A stretch of DNA of 64,000 nt from positions 1 through 64,000 of the forward strand of contig JAGWUS010000006.1 of NCBI GenBank assembly GCA_028868305.1, read 5' to 3'. The notes beneath the pieces are model-generated. The model saw nothing but the letters and a program-made list of their open reading frames with translations. It was not told the DNA's origin and did no database searches. Shown one piece after another: positions 9,033-16,959 of this stretch (within the stretch, counting starts at the first letter, position 1; every line of letters begins with the position of its first letter). Made by a program: the position numbers and the translations under genes. Origin of the DNA: Burkholderiales bacterium (GTDB taxonomy: Bacteria > Pseudomonadota > Gammaproteobacteria > Burkholderiales > Burkholderiaceae_C).

Positions 9033-10526
9033 ATGTCCCTACTTCCCCCGTTCATTGCGCCCATGCGCTTTACCGACCCGGTTGCAGCCCTGGCTCAGGT
9101 CGCGTGTATTTACGATGCCAGCATCTCCCATCTGCGCCAGGCCATGGCGCGCTTCGTTGCCGGCGACGACATTGCCGGCCATGTTCGGGCCTGCTACCCG
9201 CTGGTGCGCATCCACACCGATACCGTGTCGCGCAAGGTGTCGCCCGACATTGCGCGCCTGAGCTACGGCTTTGTGGCCGGCCCGGGTCGCTTTGAGACCA
9301 CACTCACGCGCCCCGACCTGTACTGCGATTACTACCTGGAGCAGTTCAGCCTGCTGCTGCAAAACCACGCGGTGGAACTGGAGATTGGCACCAGCACCCA
9401 GCCGATACCCGTGCATTTTTCCTTTGCCGAGCACGACCACGTGGAAGGCAATATGGGGGCTGAACGCCGCATGCTGATGCGCGATGCGTTCGACCTGCCC
9501 GACCTCGCCGCCATGGACGATGGCATTGCCAATGGCACATTTGCTGCAAAACCCGGCGAACCGCAACCGCTCTCGCTGTTCACCGCGCCACGGGTGGACT
9601 ACTCGCTGCACCGCCTGCGGCACTACACAGGTACCGGGCCGGACCATTTCCAGAACTTTGTGTTGTTTACCAACTACCAGTTCTACGTTGACGAGTTTAT
9701 TGCGCTGGGCCGCGCCGCCATGGCGGACCCTGCGAGTGAATACATCGCATTCGTGGAGCCCGGCAATGTGGTCACCCGCCGTGCGGGGCTGTCCGCTGAG
9801 GCCAAGGATTCGCTGGGCAAGGAGCCCCCCCGACTACCCCAGATGCCTGGTTACCACCTAGTGCGCGCCGACCGCACAGGCATCACCATGGTCAACATCG
9901 GAGTCGGCCCTGCCAACGCCAAGAACATCACCGACCACATTGCCGTACTGCGCCCACACGCCTGGATCATGCTGGGCCACTGCGCCGGTTTGCGCAACAC
10001 GCAGCAGTTGGGTGACTATGTGCTGGCCCATGGCTATGTGCGCGAAGACCATGTGCTGGACGAAGAGCTGCCGCTATGGGTACCGATTCCGGCACTGGCC
10101 GAAATTCAGGTGGCATTGGAGCAGGCCGTGGCGGACGTCACCCAGGTCCAGGGCGCTGCGCTCAAAAGCATCATGCGCACCGGCACCGTGGCCAGCACCG
10201 ACAACCGCAACTGGGAACTTCTGCCCGACAACCAGCCCCAGCGACGCTTCAGCCAGAGCCGTGCGGTGGCACTGGACATGGAAAGCGCCACCATTGCTGC
10301 GAACGGATTCCGCTTCCGGGTTCCCTACGGAACCCTGCTGTGCGTGAGCGACAAGCCGCTTCACGGCGAAATTAAGCTGCCCGGCATGGCCAACCATTTC
10401 TACCGCGAACGCGTAGACCAACACCTGCGCATTGGCATGCGCGCGGTGGAATTGCTGCGTGCCCAGGGCGTGGACCAGTTGCACAGCCGCAAGCTGCGCA
10501 GCTTTGCGGAAGTGGCATTTCAGTAA
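9033..10526 (+). CDS. amn: AMP nucleosidase
   Basis: Cleaves AMP to adenine and ribose 5-phosphate, controlling the adenylate pool. The 497 aa agree with the family (about 480-500). The N-terminal AMP nucleosidase domain runs to about residue 170, followed by a nucleoside-phosphorylase-like catalytic domain with NIGVGPANAKNITDHIAVLRP, MLGHCAGLR, GTVASTDNRNWE and the purine/ribose-site segment SRAVALDMESATIAANGFRFRVPYGT. ATG 9033 is the first in-frame ATG. A diguanylate cyclase gene follows 4 bases after the stop, so both nucleotide genes are probably cotranscribed. Confidence 0.96.
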   Translation: MSLLPPFIAPMRFTDPVAALAQVACIYDASISHLRQAMARFVAGDDIAGHVRACYPLVRIHTDTVSRKVSPDIARLSYGFVAGPGRFETTLTRPDLYCDYYLEQFSLLLQNHAVELEIGTSTQPIPVHFSFAEHDHVEGNMGAERRMLMRDAFDLPDLAAMDDGIANGTFAAKPGEPQPLSLFTAPRVDYSLHRLRHYTGTGPDHFQNFVLFTNYQFYVDEFIALGRAAMADPASEYIAFVEPGNVVTRRAGLSAEAKDSLGKEPPRLPQMPGYHLVRADRTGITMVNIGVGPANAKNITDHIAVLRPHAWIMLGHCAGLRNTQQLGDYVLAHGYVREDHVLDEELPLWVPIPALAEIQVALEQAVADVTQVQGAALKSIMRTGTVASTDNRNWELLPDNQPQRRFSQSRAVALDMESATIAANGFRFRVPYGTLLCVSDKPLHGEIKLPGMANHFYRERVDQHLRIGMRAVELLRAQGVDQLHSRKLRSFAEVAFQ

Positions 10527-10530
10527 CTCC

Positions 10531-11727
10531 ATGGCCCTGGATTTCAAGACCCTCCTGGTTGTTAACGCTGTCAACCTGATACTGATGGCGTTCGTATTGG
10601 GGGCCATCATGCGCAACCCCGTTAGCGCTGCCGCTGCGAGCGCGCGCGCCTCACTGGTGGTTCAGGCTATTGGCTGGGCCGTCTTCATGGTGACGAGCAT
10701 TTGGGGTGCGCGCTGGAGTGAGGCCCTTCCGGAGGGAATTTTCCATGTGTACCACGCTCTAGGCCTTTGGTGGATACCCACATTTTCGGTGGCATGCACC
10801 AGTGTGAGTATCTGGCTGATGTTTCGTGCCCTGCAGGGGTGGCTGGGACCTCGACACGGGAATTGGACCATGCTGTCACTGGCGATCCTGACTCCGCTGG
10901 GCTATGCATTGGCCTATGACAATTACCCAGTGCGTGTGGGCTGGTCCAACACCTTGCTTGCAATGCAACTGCTCATAGTGTGTATTGCCACCTTGCGCCC
11001 ATCGTCTGATCGGGCCGGCGGTTGGCGCTGGGTGATTTTCCTGTGCGCCCTGGTCATGGCAGGATTTACGGCAGCGCGCGGCATTCTGGGCGCTTTTTAC
11101 ACCCAGGAATACCCCAGCTTCACCACGCCGCACCCGGTCAACGTGCTCGCGTTGCTTGCTACCAATGTGTCCCTGGTGCTGGTCAACCTGGCGGTACTCG
11201 TGGCGTGGCGCGAGGAAGCAGAAGCCCAGTTACGTAACCACGCCTACACAGATGCCCTTACAGGCTTGCATAACCGCCACCACTGGGAACTGCGTGCCCC
11301 TGCGGTGTTCGACGCGGCGATCCGCCACGGCAATGACCTCTCCCTGCTGGCGCTAGATCTCGATTTTTTCAAACGCATCAACGACACCCACGGCCATGAC
11401 GAGGGTGACCAGGTGCTGACTCTGTTTGGACAAACGATATTGGAGAATTTGAGAAGCAGTGATCTCGCTGCGCGTATCGGGGGTGAAGAGTTCGTCATCC
11501 TACTACCACAAACCGACCAGCAGGCCGCTCGCCAGTTTGAGGCACGGCTACGCAGCGCCTTCCTGAGGAACTGTGAGCGCGATCCATTGCTGATGGTTAA
11601 CTTCAGCGCAGGATTGGCGAGTTTGCGCGAGGTCGATACTGCGCTAACGGCATTTCTCGCCAGGGCCGACCGTGCACTTTACCGGGCGAAAGAAGCGGGG
11701 CGCGGACGTCTGGAAGTTGACGTTTGA
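10531..11727 (+). CDS. Membrane-bound diguanylate cyclase (GGDEF)
   Basis: Makes cyclic di-GMP from two GTP. The 398-aa protein has about seven hydrophobic helices in residues 1-225 (an unassigned membrane sensor) and a C-terminal GGDEF domain (LTGLHNRHHWE, DLDFFKRINDTHGHDEGDQVL). The active-site signature is GGEEF, and an RSSD inhibitory I-site lies 5 residues before it, so the enzyme is probably catalytic and feedback-inhibited. ATG 10531 is 4 bases after amn. A c-di-GMP source is relevant to the LapA-type adhesin at the right end of the window (inference). Confidence 0.93.
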   Translation: MALDFKTLLVVNAVNLILMAFVLGAIMRNPVSAAAASARASLVVQAIGWAVFMVTSIWGARWSEALPEGIFHVYHALGLWWIPTFSVACTSVSIWLMFRALQGWLGPRHGNWTMLSLAILTPLGYALAYDNYPVRVGWSNTLLAMQLLIVCIATLRPSSDRAGGWRWVIFLCALVMAGFTAARGILGAFYTQEYPSFTTPHPVNVLALLATNVSLVLVNLAVLVAWREEAEAQLRNHAYTDALTGLHNRHHWELRAPAVFDAAIRHGNDLSLLALDLDFFKRINDTHGHDEGDQVLTLFGQTILENLRSSDLAARIGGEEFVILLPQTDQQAARQFEARLRSAFLRNCERDPLLMVNFSAGLASLREVDTALTAFLARADRALYRAKEAGRGRLEVDV

Positions 11728-11759
11728 CGTGATAATTTCCTTGCGCGGCAATCAGCACC

Positions 11760-12683
11760 ATGTCCACACTTCTCTTGCGCGTACATCACCTGCATAAACG
11801 CTACGGTGAAACCGAGGTCGTCAAGGACCTGTCTTTTGAAATCGGCCCGGGCGAATGCCTTGGCGTGATTGGCCCCAATGGTGCCGGCAAGACGACGACC
11901 ATTCGCATGTGCCTGGGGCTGACAACGCCTGACGGCGGAAGCATTGAAGCGCTGGGTATGCAAATGCCCAGTGACGCTCGGGCCATCAAGGCGCAGTTGG
12001 GCGTGGTGAGCCAGATGGACACATTGGACCCGGACTTCACCTGTGCCGAGAACCTGCTGGTGTATGGCCGCTATTTCGGGTTGCGCGATTCCGCCATTCG
12101 GGCCCGCATTCCGACATTGCTGGAATTTGCCTCACTGACCAGCAAGGCGGGTGCCAAACCCGGCGAACTGTCAGGCGGCATGAAGCGACGCCTGTCCCTC
12201 GCACGCGCATTGGTCAACGATCCGCGCCTGCTGATGCTCGACGAACCCACCACCGGCCTGGACCCGCAGGCACGCCACCTGATGTGGGAACGCCTGCAAC
12301 TGCTGCTACAGCAGGGCAAATCGATTTTGCTAACCACCCACTTTATGGACGAAGCCGAGCGCTTGTGCAACCGCCTGCTGGTGCTGGACCATGGCAAGAA
12401 AATTGCCGAGGGTGCCCCGCGCGATCTGATTGCGCAGCATCTGGAACCGGATGTGGTGGAGGTGTATGGCAATGGCGCGCTGGGGCTGGTGGACAGCCCT
12501 TTGCGCGCACTGGCCTCACGGATAGAGGTGAGCGGCGAGACGGTATTTTTCTACACGAGCAATGCCGGAGCCCTGTCGGTGGCACTGGCTGCTTATCCGC
12601 AACTGCGGACGCTGCATCGACCAGCCAATCTGGAGGATTTGTTCCTTAAGTTGACGGGTCGCCAGATTCGGGAGGATGCATGA
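11760..12683 (+). CDS. ABC transporter ATP-binding protein, NodI type
   Basis: The 307-aa ATPase subunit of an ABC-2 type exporter. Visible motifs: Walker [11 protein letters not shown]-loop [10 protein letters not shown], signature LSGGMKRRL, Walker [13 protein letters not shown] and the H-loop [13 protein letters not shown]. It resembles NodI and the DrrA-like group, in which a C-terminal extension follows the ATPase core. The stop overlaps the start of the permease gene (ATGA at 12680-12683), so the pair forms one transporter. In a non-rhizobial species the cargo is unknown, possibly a lipid or oligosaccharide. Confidence 0.93.
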   Translation: MSTLLLRVHHLHKRYGETEVVKDLSFEIGPGECLGVIGPNGAGKTTTIRMCLGLTTPDGGSIEALGMQMPSDARAIKAQLGVVSQMDTLDPDFTCAENLLVYGRYFGLRDSAIRARIPTLLEFASLTSKAGAKPGELSGGMKRRLSLARALVNDPRLLMLDEPTTGLDPQARHLMWERLQLLLQQGKSILLTTHFMDEAERLCNRLLVLDHGKKIAEGAPRDLIAQHLEPDVVEVYGNGALGLVDSPLRALASRIEVSGETVFFYTSNAGALSVALAAYPQLRTLHRPANLEDLFLKLTGRQIREDA

Positions 12684-13480
12684 TGGCCCAGTCTGTGTGG
12701 CGCGCACCGCGCCTGTCCTGGCGTTTCTGGCCCGTATTCCAGCGTAATCTGCTGGTGTGGCGCAAGCTGGCCATTCCCAGTCTGGTGGGCAACATTGCGG
12801 AGCCGCTGATGTGGCTGGTCGCCTTCGGCTATGGCATGGGTGCACTGGTCGGTCAGGTCACCGTAAATGGTGCGCAGGTGCCCTACATCCTGTTCCTGGC
12901 CAGTGGCTCCATCTGCATGAGCGCCATGCAGGCGGCCTCGTTTGAGGCGCTGTACTCTGCATTCAGCCGCATGCATGTGCAAAAGACCTGGGACGGCATC
13001 ATGAATGCGCCGGTAGGACTGGACGACATCGTACTGGCCGAGATGCTGTGGGCCGCCTTCAAGTCGCTGTTTGCCGTGACCGCCATTCTGGGCGTAATGC
13101 TGGGCCTGGGCATCAGCCACAGCCCCAAGCTACTGCTGGCCTGGCCGATCCTGCTGGGTGTGGGCATCACCTTCAGCTGCATGGCGCTGGTGTTTAACGC
13201 CTTGGCCAAAGGCTACGACTTCTTTACCTATTACTTCACCTTGTTTCTCACTCCCATGATGTTCCTTAGTGGCATCTTTTTCCCTCTGGACCAGCTGCCT
13301 GCTGTCGTGCGCACCGTCGCCGACTGGCTGCCGCTGTCCAATGCGGTGGCCTTGGTACGACCGCTGTTCATGGACCAGTGGCCTACGGGGGTGCTGCACC
13401 ATGCACTGGTGCTGGTGGTGTACGCGACCGTGTCGTTCTGGGTTGCCCTGTCACTGACCCGAAAGCGCTTCGCGAAGTAA
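12680..13480 (+). CDS. ABC-2 type permease, NodJ type
   Basis: A 266-aa inner-membrane permease with about six hydrophobic helices and the ABC-2 conserved end segment [20 protein letters not shown] followed by [12 protein letters not shown]. It is paired with the upstream ATPase through a 4-base overlap. NodJ and related proteins form the export channel for lipo-oligosaccharides; here the substrate is unassigned. A GC-rich hairpin follows the stop. Confidence 0.92.
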   Translation: MMAQSVWRAPRLSWRFWPVFQRNLLVWRKLAIPSLVGNIAEPLMWLVAFGYGMGALVGQVTVNGAQVPYILFLASGSICMSAMQAASFEALYSAFSRMHVQKTWDGIMNAPVGLDDIVLAEMLWAAFKSLFAVTAILGVMLGLGISHSPKLLLAWPILLGVGITFSCMALVFNALAKGYDFFTYYFTLFLTPMMFLSGIFFPLDQLPAVVRTVADWLPLSNAVALVRPLFMDQWPTGVLHHALVLVVYATVSFWVALSLTRKRFAK

Positions 13481-13484
13481 AGTC

Positions 13485-13500
13485 AGCCGTCCCAACGGCT
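13485..13500 (+). terminator. Candidate terminator of the ABC exporter operon
   Basis: AGCCGT-CCCA-ACGGCT forms a 6-bp stem with a 4-base loop directly after the permease stop, followed by CCTTTGTCCTTTG. The T tract is poor, so termination may be weak. Confidence 0.45.
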
Positions 13501-13507
13501 CCTTTGT

Positions 13508-13556
13508 CCTTTGAATTTCAAAGGTCTTTTCAAATTAAATTGCACACAATTTAATT
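13508..13556 (+). promoter_or_regulatory. OhrR operator region
   Basis: Two palindromes precede ohrR: CCTTTGA-ATT-TCAAAGG (13508-13524) and the AT-rich AATTAAATTG-N4-CAATTTAATT (13533-13542 and 13547-13556), a perfect 10-bp inverted repeat. OhrR/MarR operators are AT-rich palindromes of this size, and the second ends 18 bases before the start codon, suited to autorepression released by organic peroxides. Family knowledge plus position; binding is inferred. Confidence 0.65.
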
Positions 13557-13574
13557 GACTGCAATAATTACGGC

Positions 13575-14030
13575 ATGACAAATGCAGAATCCACCGCCCC
13601 GAACCCGGCCCTGCTGCTCGACAACCAGTTGTGCTTCGCGCTGTACTCGGCTTCGCTGGCGATGACCAAGCTCTACAAGCCCCTGCTGGAGGACTTGGGC
13701 CTGACCTACCCGCAGTACCTCGTATTGCTGGTCTTGTGGGAGCAGGACGGTCTGACCGTGTCTGCATTGGGCGAGCGCTTGCATCTCGATTCTGGCACCC
13801 TGACGCCTCTGCTCAAGCGCATGGAGCAGGCCGACCTGCTGCTGCGCCAGCGTTCGGCACAGGATGAACGCAAGGTGGAGGTCACCCTCACGGCTGCAGG
13901 CAGAAAGCTCAAAGCCAAAGCGGTCAGCGTGCCTGCCTGCCTGGTAAGCGCTTCAGGCTGCCCTATTGCGGACCTGATGTTCCTCACACAGCAGGTGCAG
14001 GCCCTGCGCGATCGCCTCACCAGCAACTGA
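13575..14030 (+). CDS. ohrR: Organic-peroxide-sensing MarR-family repressor OhrR
   Basis: A 151-aa winged-helix repressor. The reactive cysteine is Cys20 in LDNQLCFALYSAS, the hallmark of OhrR; Cys122 and Cys129 near the C-terminus could be the partner thiol of a two-Cys OhrR as in Xanthomonas. The DNA-binding wing is in LDSGTLTPLLKRMEQADLLLRQRSAQDERK. It lies 63 bases upstream of ohr on the same strand, and a strong palindrome lies ahead of it, consistent with repression of both genes until peroxide oxidises the cysteine. Confidence 0.92.
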   Translation: MTNAESTAPNPALLLDNQLCFALYSASLAMTKLYKPLLEDLGLTYPQYLVLLVLWEQDGLTVSALGERLHLDSGTLTPLLKRMEQADLLLRQRSAQDERKVEVTLTAAGRKLKAKAVSVPACLVSASGCPIADLMFLTQQVQALRDRLTSN

Positions 14031-14093
14031 CCCTTGCCATTGCACCTATTTACTAACCCGCCTGCCCAGCCAGGCATAACCCAAGGAAGCACT

Positions 14094-14522
14094 ATGTCCA
14101 CCAAAATCGAGAAAGTCGTTTACCAGGCCCACGCCAAATCCACTGGCGGACGCGATGGCAGCACCCGCACGCCAGACGGGCTGATCGACCTGAAACTCAC
14201 TGTACCCAAAGAAATGGGTGGTGCCGGCGGCGGCGTCAACCCTGAACAGCTGTTTGCCGCGGGCTACAGCGCCTGTTTTATCGGCGCCATGAAATTTGTC
14301 GCTGGTACGCAAAAAATGGTCTTACCCGCCGACACCAGCATTGAAGCCACCGTAGGCATTGGCCAGATCCCCCAGGGCTTCGGCATTGAAGTGCAAATGC
14401 AGATTCATGTCCCCGGCATGGATCGCGCTGCCGCCGAGGTACTGGTACAAAAGGCCCATGCGGTGTGTCCATATTCCAATGCCACACGCGGCAATATCGA
14501 AGTGACCCTGACGGTGGTCTAG
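14094..14522 (+). CDS. ohr: Organic hydroperoxide resistance peroxidase Ohr
   Basis: A thiol peroxidase of the OsmC/Ohr fold that reduces organic hydroperoxides. The 142 aa include both conserved cysteines: C61 ([10 protein letters not shown]) and C125 ([13 protein letters not shown]), and the Arg/Glu environment of Ohr. ATG 14094 follows AAGGAAG at 14083-14089; an upstream frame opening at 14034 lacks such support. It forms a unit with ohrR and ends at a strong hairpin. Confidence 0.95.
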   Translation: MSTKIEKVVYQAHAKSTGGRDGSTRTPDGLIDLKLTVPKEMGGAGGGVNPEQLFAAGYSACFIGAMKFVAGTQKMVLPADTSIEATVGIGQIPQGFGIEVQMQIHVPGMDRAAAEVLVQKAHAVCPYSNATRGNIEVTLTVV

Positions 14523-14524
14523 TT

Positions 14525-14544
14525 CCGAGAGCGTTTGCTCTCGG
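14525..14544 (+). terminator. Terminator hairpin after ohr
   Basis: CCGAGAGC-GTTT-GCTCTCGG is a perfect 8-bp stem with a 4-base loop starting 2 bases after the ohr stop. The T-rich run comes only about 10 bases later (GTTTTGATATTTTTT), so the efficiency is uncertain. Confidence 0.65.
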
Positions 14545-14564
14545 GCATGGTGTTTTGATATTTT

Positions 14565-14578
14565 TTGACTTGCATCAA
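14565..14578 (+). promoter_or_regulatory. FNR/Dnr-like box upstream of the phosphatase-kinase operon
   Basis: TTGAC-TTGC-ATCAA matches the FNR-type consensus TTGAT-N4-ATCAA at 9 of 10 defined bases. It lies 81 bases before the metallophosphoesterase start; TAATCT at 14594-14599 is a possible -10, placing the box near -35 to -42. A near-identical box lies upstream of the porin-like gene (23712-23725). This suggests induction at low oxygen (inference). Confidence 0.6.
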
Positions 14579-14658
14579 TTTGTGACTCCCGGGTAATCTG
14601 CAAACTTGGCGTCAGTCCCAAGGGACATGATGTACAAAAACAAAGATCGAGAGACACC

Positions 14659-15411
14659 ATGAGACTGGCATTGCTGTCGGACATCCACGGCAACCTGCAG
14701 GCGCTTGACGCCTGCATGTCGCACGCGCGCGCGCAGAAAGTCCAACGCTTCGCCTTTCTGGGAGACCTGGTGGGCTACGGTGCCGACCCCAGTGCCGTAG
14801 TGGACCGCATCATGCTGCTTACGGAGGAAGGCGCCATCGTGCTCAAGGGCAACCACGATGCTCTGGCCATCAACCCACCCGCTGAAGCAAAAACCATTGG
14901 CGAAAGCACGGCCGGATGGACCAGCCGGCAACTCGACAAAGCCCAGCGCGAGTGGATCGACCAACTGCCCCTGACAGCTAACTTTGACAATGTGCTGCTG
15001 GTACACGCCAGCGCCGACAGGCCGGAACTGTGGCGTTATGTGTATGACGAGCGCGGGGCATCCGCGAGCCTGGATGCCGCCTGCGCCAACCCGGCAGTGC
15101 GCTACGTTTTTGGCGGACATGTGCACGAGCAATCGCTGTATTACCGGGGTGTTACATCCAGCTTGATGAAGTTCATCCCCCAGCCGGGCGTGGCCATCCC
15201 GGTACCGCGCCACCGCCAGTGGCTGGGTACCGTGGGTTCCGTCGGCCAGCCGCGCGACGGCAAACCCGACAGCATGTATGCCGTGTTTGACACTGACCGT
15301 GCACAGCTGACTTTCCACCGGGTACCCTACAACCACGCCGCAGCCGCCAATGCCATCCGCAAGGCCGGCTTGCCGGAATTTTTTGCTGAACGACTGGAGA
15401 AGGGGCGATGA
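14659..15411 (+). CDS. Calcineurin-like metallophosphoesterase
   Basis: A 250-aa dinuclear-metal phosphatase. All metal-binding motifs are present in order: SDIHGN (residues 7-12), FLGDLVGYG, KGNHDAL, VHAS and GGHVH. This is the same class as bacterial PP2A-like and cyclic-nucleotide phosphodiesterases; sequence alone does not choose between protein and nucleotide substrates. It overlaps the next gene, a protein kinase, by ATGA, which favours a kinase/phosphatase pair. ATG 14659 follows GATCGAGAG. An FNR-like box lies upstream. Confidence 0.9.
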   Translation: MRLALLSDIHGNLQALDACMSHARAQKVQRFAFLGDLVGYGADPSAVVDRIMLLTEEGAIVLKGNHDALAINPPAEAKTIGESTAGWTSRQLDKAQREWIDQLPLTANFDNVLLVHASADRPELWRYVYDERGASASLDAACANPAVRYVFGGHVHEQSLYYRGVTSSLMKFIPQPGVAIPVPRHRQWLGTVGSVGQPRDGKPDSMYAVFDTDRAQLTFHRVPYNHAAAANAIRKAGLPEFFAERLEKGR

Positions 15412-16925
15412 AACTGCTGGATCCAGGCACCGTCCTTGATGGCTTCACCATCGAGGAATGCATCCACTCCGGTGGCATGGCGCACATCTACCAGGTGCGC
15501 TACACCGACAGCCGTTTCAGCGTTGGTTTCCCCATGGCCATGAAAATCCCGCGCATGACGGCGGGTGACGGTGCCGAGAACATCGTGAGTTTTGAAGTGG
15601 AAAGTCAGATCATGCAGGTGCTGACGGGCAGCCATGTCCCCCGCTTCGTGGCCACCGGCGACCTGGACCGTGTGCCCTACCTGGTCATGGAATATGTGCA
15701 TGGCAAGACCCTGCAGCATTGGCTGGATTCCGAGCTGCCCCCCAGCACTGAAGAGGTGGTCAAGCTGGGGGCCTCCATGGCGCAGGCCGCCCACGCCCTG
15801 CACCAGCAAAACGCCGTGCACCTGGATCTCAAGCCTGCCAACGTGCTGTTTCGCGAAGACGGCAGCGCAGTGTTGCTGGACTTTGGCCTGTCTTGGCACG
15901 CCCATTACCCTGACTTGCTCGCCGAACAATTGCGCAAGGCCGTAGGGTCTCCTGCATGGATCGCGCCTGAGCAGGTGGTCGGTGTGCGCGGTGACCCGCG
16001 CAGCGACATCTTTGCCATTGGCGTCATGCTGTACCAGCTGGTCACGCACGCGTTGCCTTTTGGTGAACCACAAACCACTGCGGGCATACGCCAGCGCCTG
16101 TGGATGGATCCCCCACCGCCGCGCAAGCTCAATCCTGAGGTGCCCACCTGGCTGCAGGAAGTAATCCTGCGCTGCCTGGAACCCGAGGCCGCCAGACGCT
16201 ACCCTTCAGCCGCGCACCTGGCCTTTGACTTGATGCACCCCACGCAGGTGCAGATCACCGAGCGCGGCACCAACGTCACTGGTACCAAGTTCACAACCCA
16301 TTTCAAGCGCTGGATCAAGGCCGCCGGCATGCACTACCAGCCCAGCCCGGTACCATCGCAGCAGATTGATGAAGTGCCTATCGTGATGGTGGCTGTGCCG
16401 CACAAAGACGTGACCGACGCCACGCTGTACTCCCTGCGCCAGGCGGTCGTCCGCTCGCTGGGCACGCGCCCGGGTGCTCGGCTGGCCTGCGTCACCGTCA
16501 TTTCTTCCGGACAAACCAGTACGTCCAACGAAGAAAAAAGCGAAACCAATGTGCACCGGCGTTACCTCACGGCCCTGCACCAGTGGGCGCAACCGCTGGA
16601 CCACCCGGGCCACCAGACTTCCTGCCACGTACTCGAGTCGGGTGACCCGGCCCAGGCCCTGCTGGACTATGCCCGCGGCAACAACGTCAGCGTGATCGTG
16701 ATGGGCGCTGCCACCCATGGCCTCAAGACCCAGCGCTTCATTGCCACAGTACCCATCAAGGTTGCCATGGACGCCCCCTGCACAGTCATTCTGGTCAAGC
16801 AGTCCCTGCCGTTTGAACACCTGGGCCAGCAGTCCGAACGAGAAAAGTCGGCCAACTCAGGTTACTCCGACTCGGACACTGAAAGTCCATCGGTGTTCGG
16901 CGACGACCTCGGGCCGCTAGGCTGA
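15408..16925 (+). CDS. Serine/threonine protein kinase fused to a universal stress protein domain
   Basis: A 505-aa fusion. Residues about 12-275 are a Hanks-type kinase: glycine loop SGGMAHIY, ATP lysine K46 (AMKIPR), catalytic HLDLKPAN (D140, K142, N145), metal-binding DFG (158-160) and an APEQ segment (187-190), so it should be active. A linker with no evident membrane helix leads to a UspA-like domain (about 323-465) with an ATP-site-like GAATHG and the terminal APCTVILVK strand. It is translationally coupled to the upstream metallophosphoesterase. Such fusions are seen in betaproteobacteria; their targets are largely unknown. Low-oxygen control is inferred from the upstream box. Confidence 0.93.
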   Translation: MKLLDPGTVLDGFTIEECIHSGGMAHIYQVRYTDSRFSVGFPMAMKIPRMTAGDGAENIVSFEVESQIMQVLTGSHVPRFVATGDLDRVPYLVMEYVHGKTLQHWLDSELPPSTEEVVKLGASMAQAAHALHQQNAVHLDLKPANVLFREDGSAVLLDFGLSWHAHYPDLLAEQLRKAVGSPAWIAPEQVVGVRGDPRSDIFAIGVMLYQLVTHALPFGEPQTTAGIRQRLWMDPPPPRKLNPEVPTWLQEVILRCLEPEAARRYPSAAHLAFDLMHPTQVQITERGTNVTGTKFTTHFKRWIKAAGMHYQPSPVPSQQIDEVPIVMVAVPHKDVTDATLYSLRQAVVRSLGTRPGARLACVTVISSGQTSTSNEEKSETNVHRRYLTALHQWAQPLDHPGHQTSCHVLESGDPAQALLDYARGNNVSVIVMGAATHGLKTQRFIATVPIKVAMDAPCTVILVKQSLPFEHLGQQSEREKSANSGYSDSDTESPSVFGDDLGPLG

Positions 16926-16959
16926 TTGGCTCCCGTCAGGATAGGTTGACAATCAGGGC

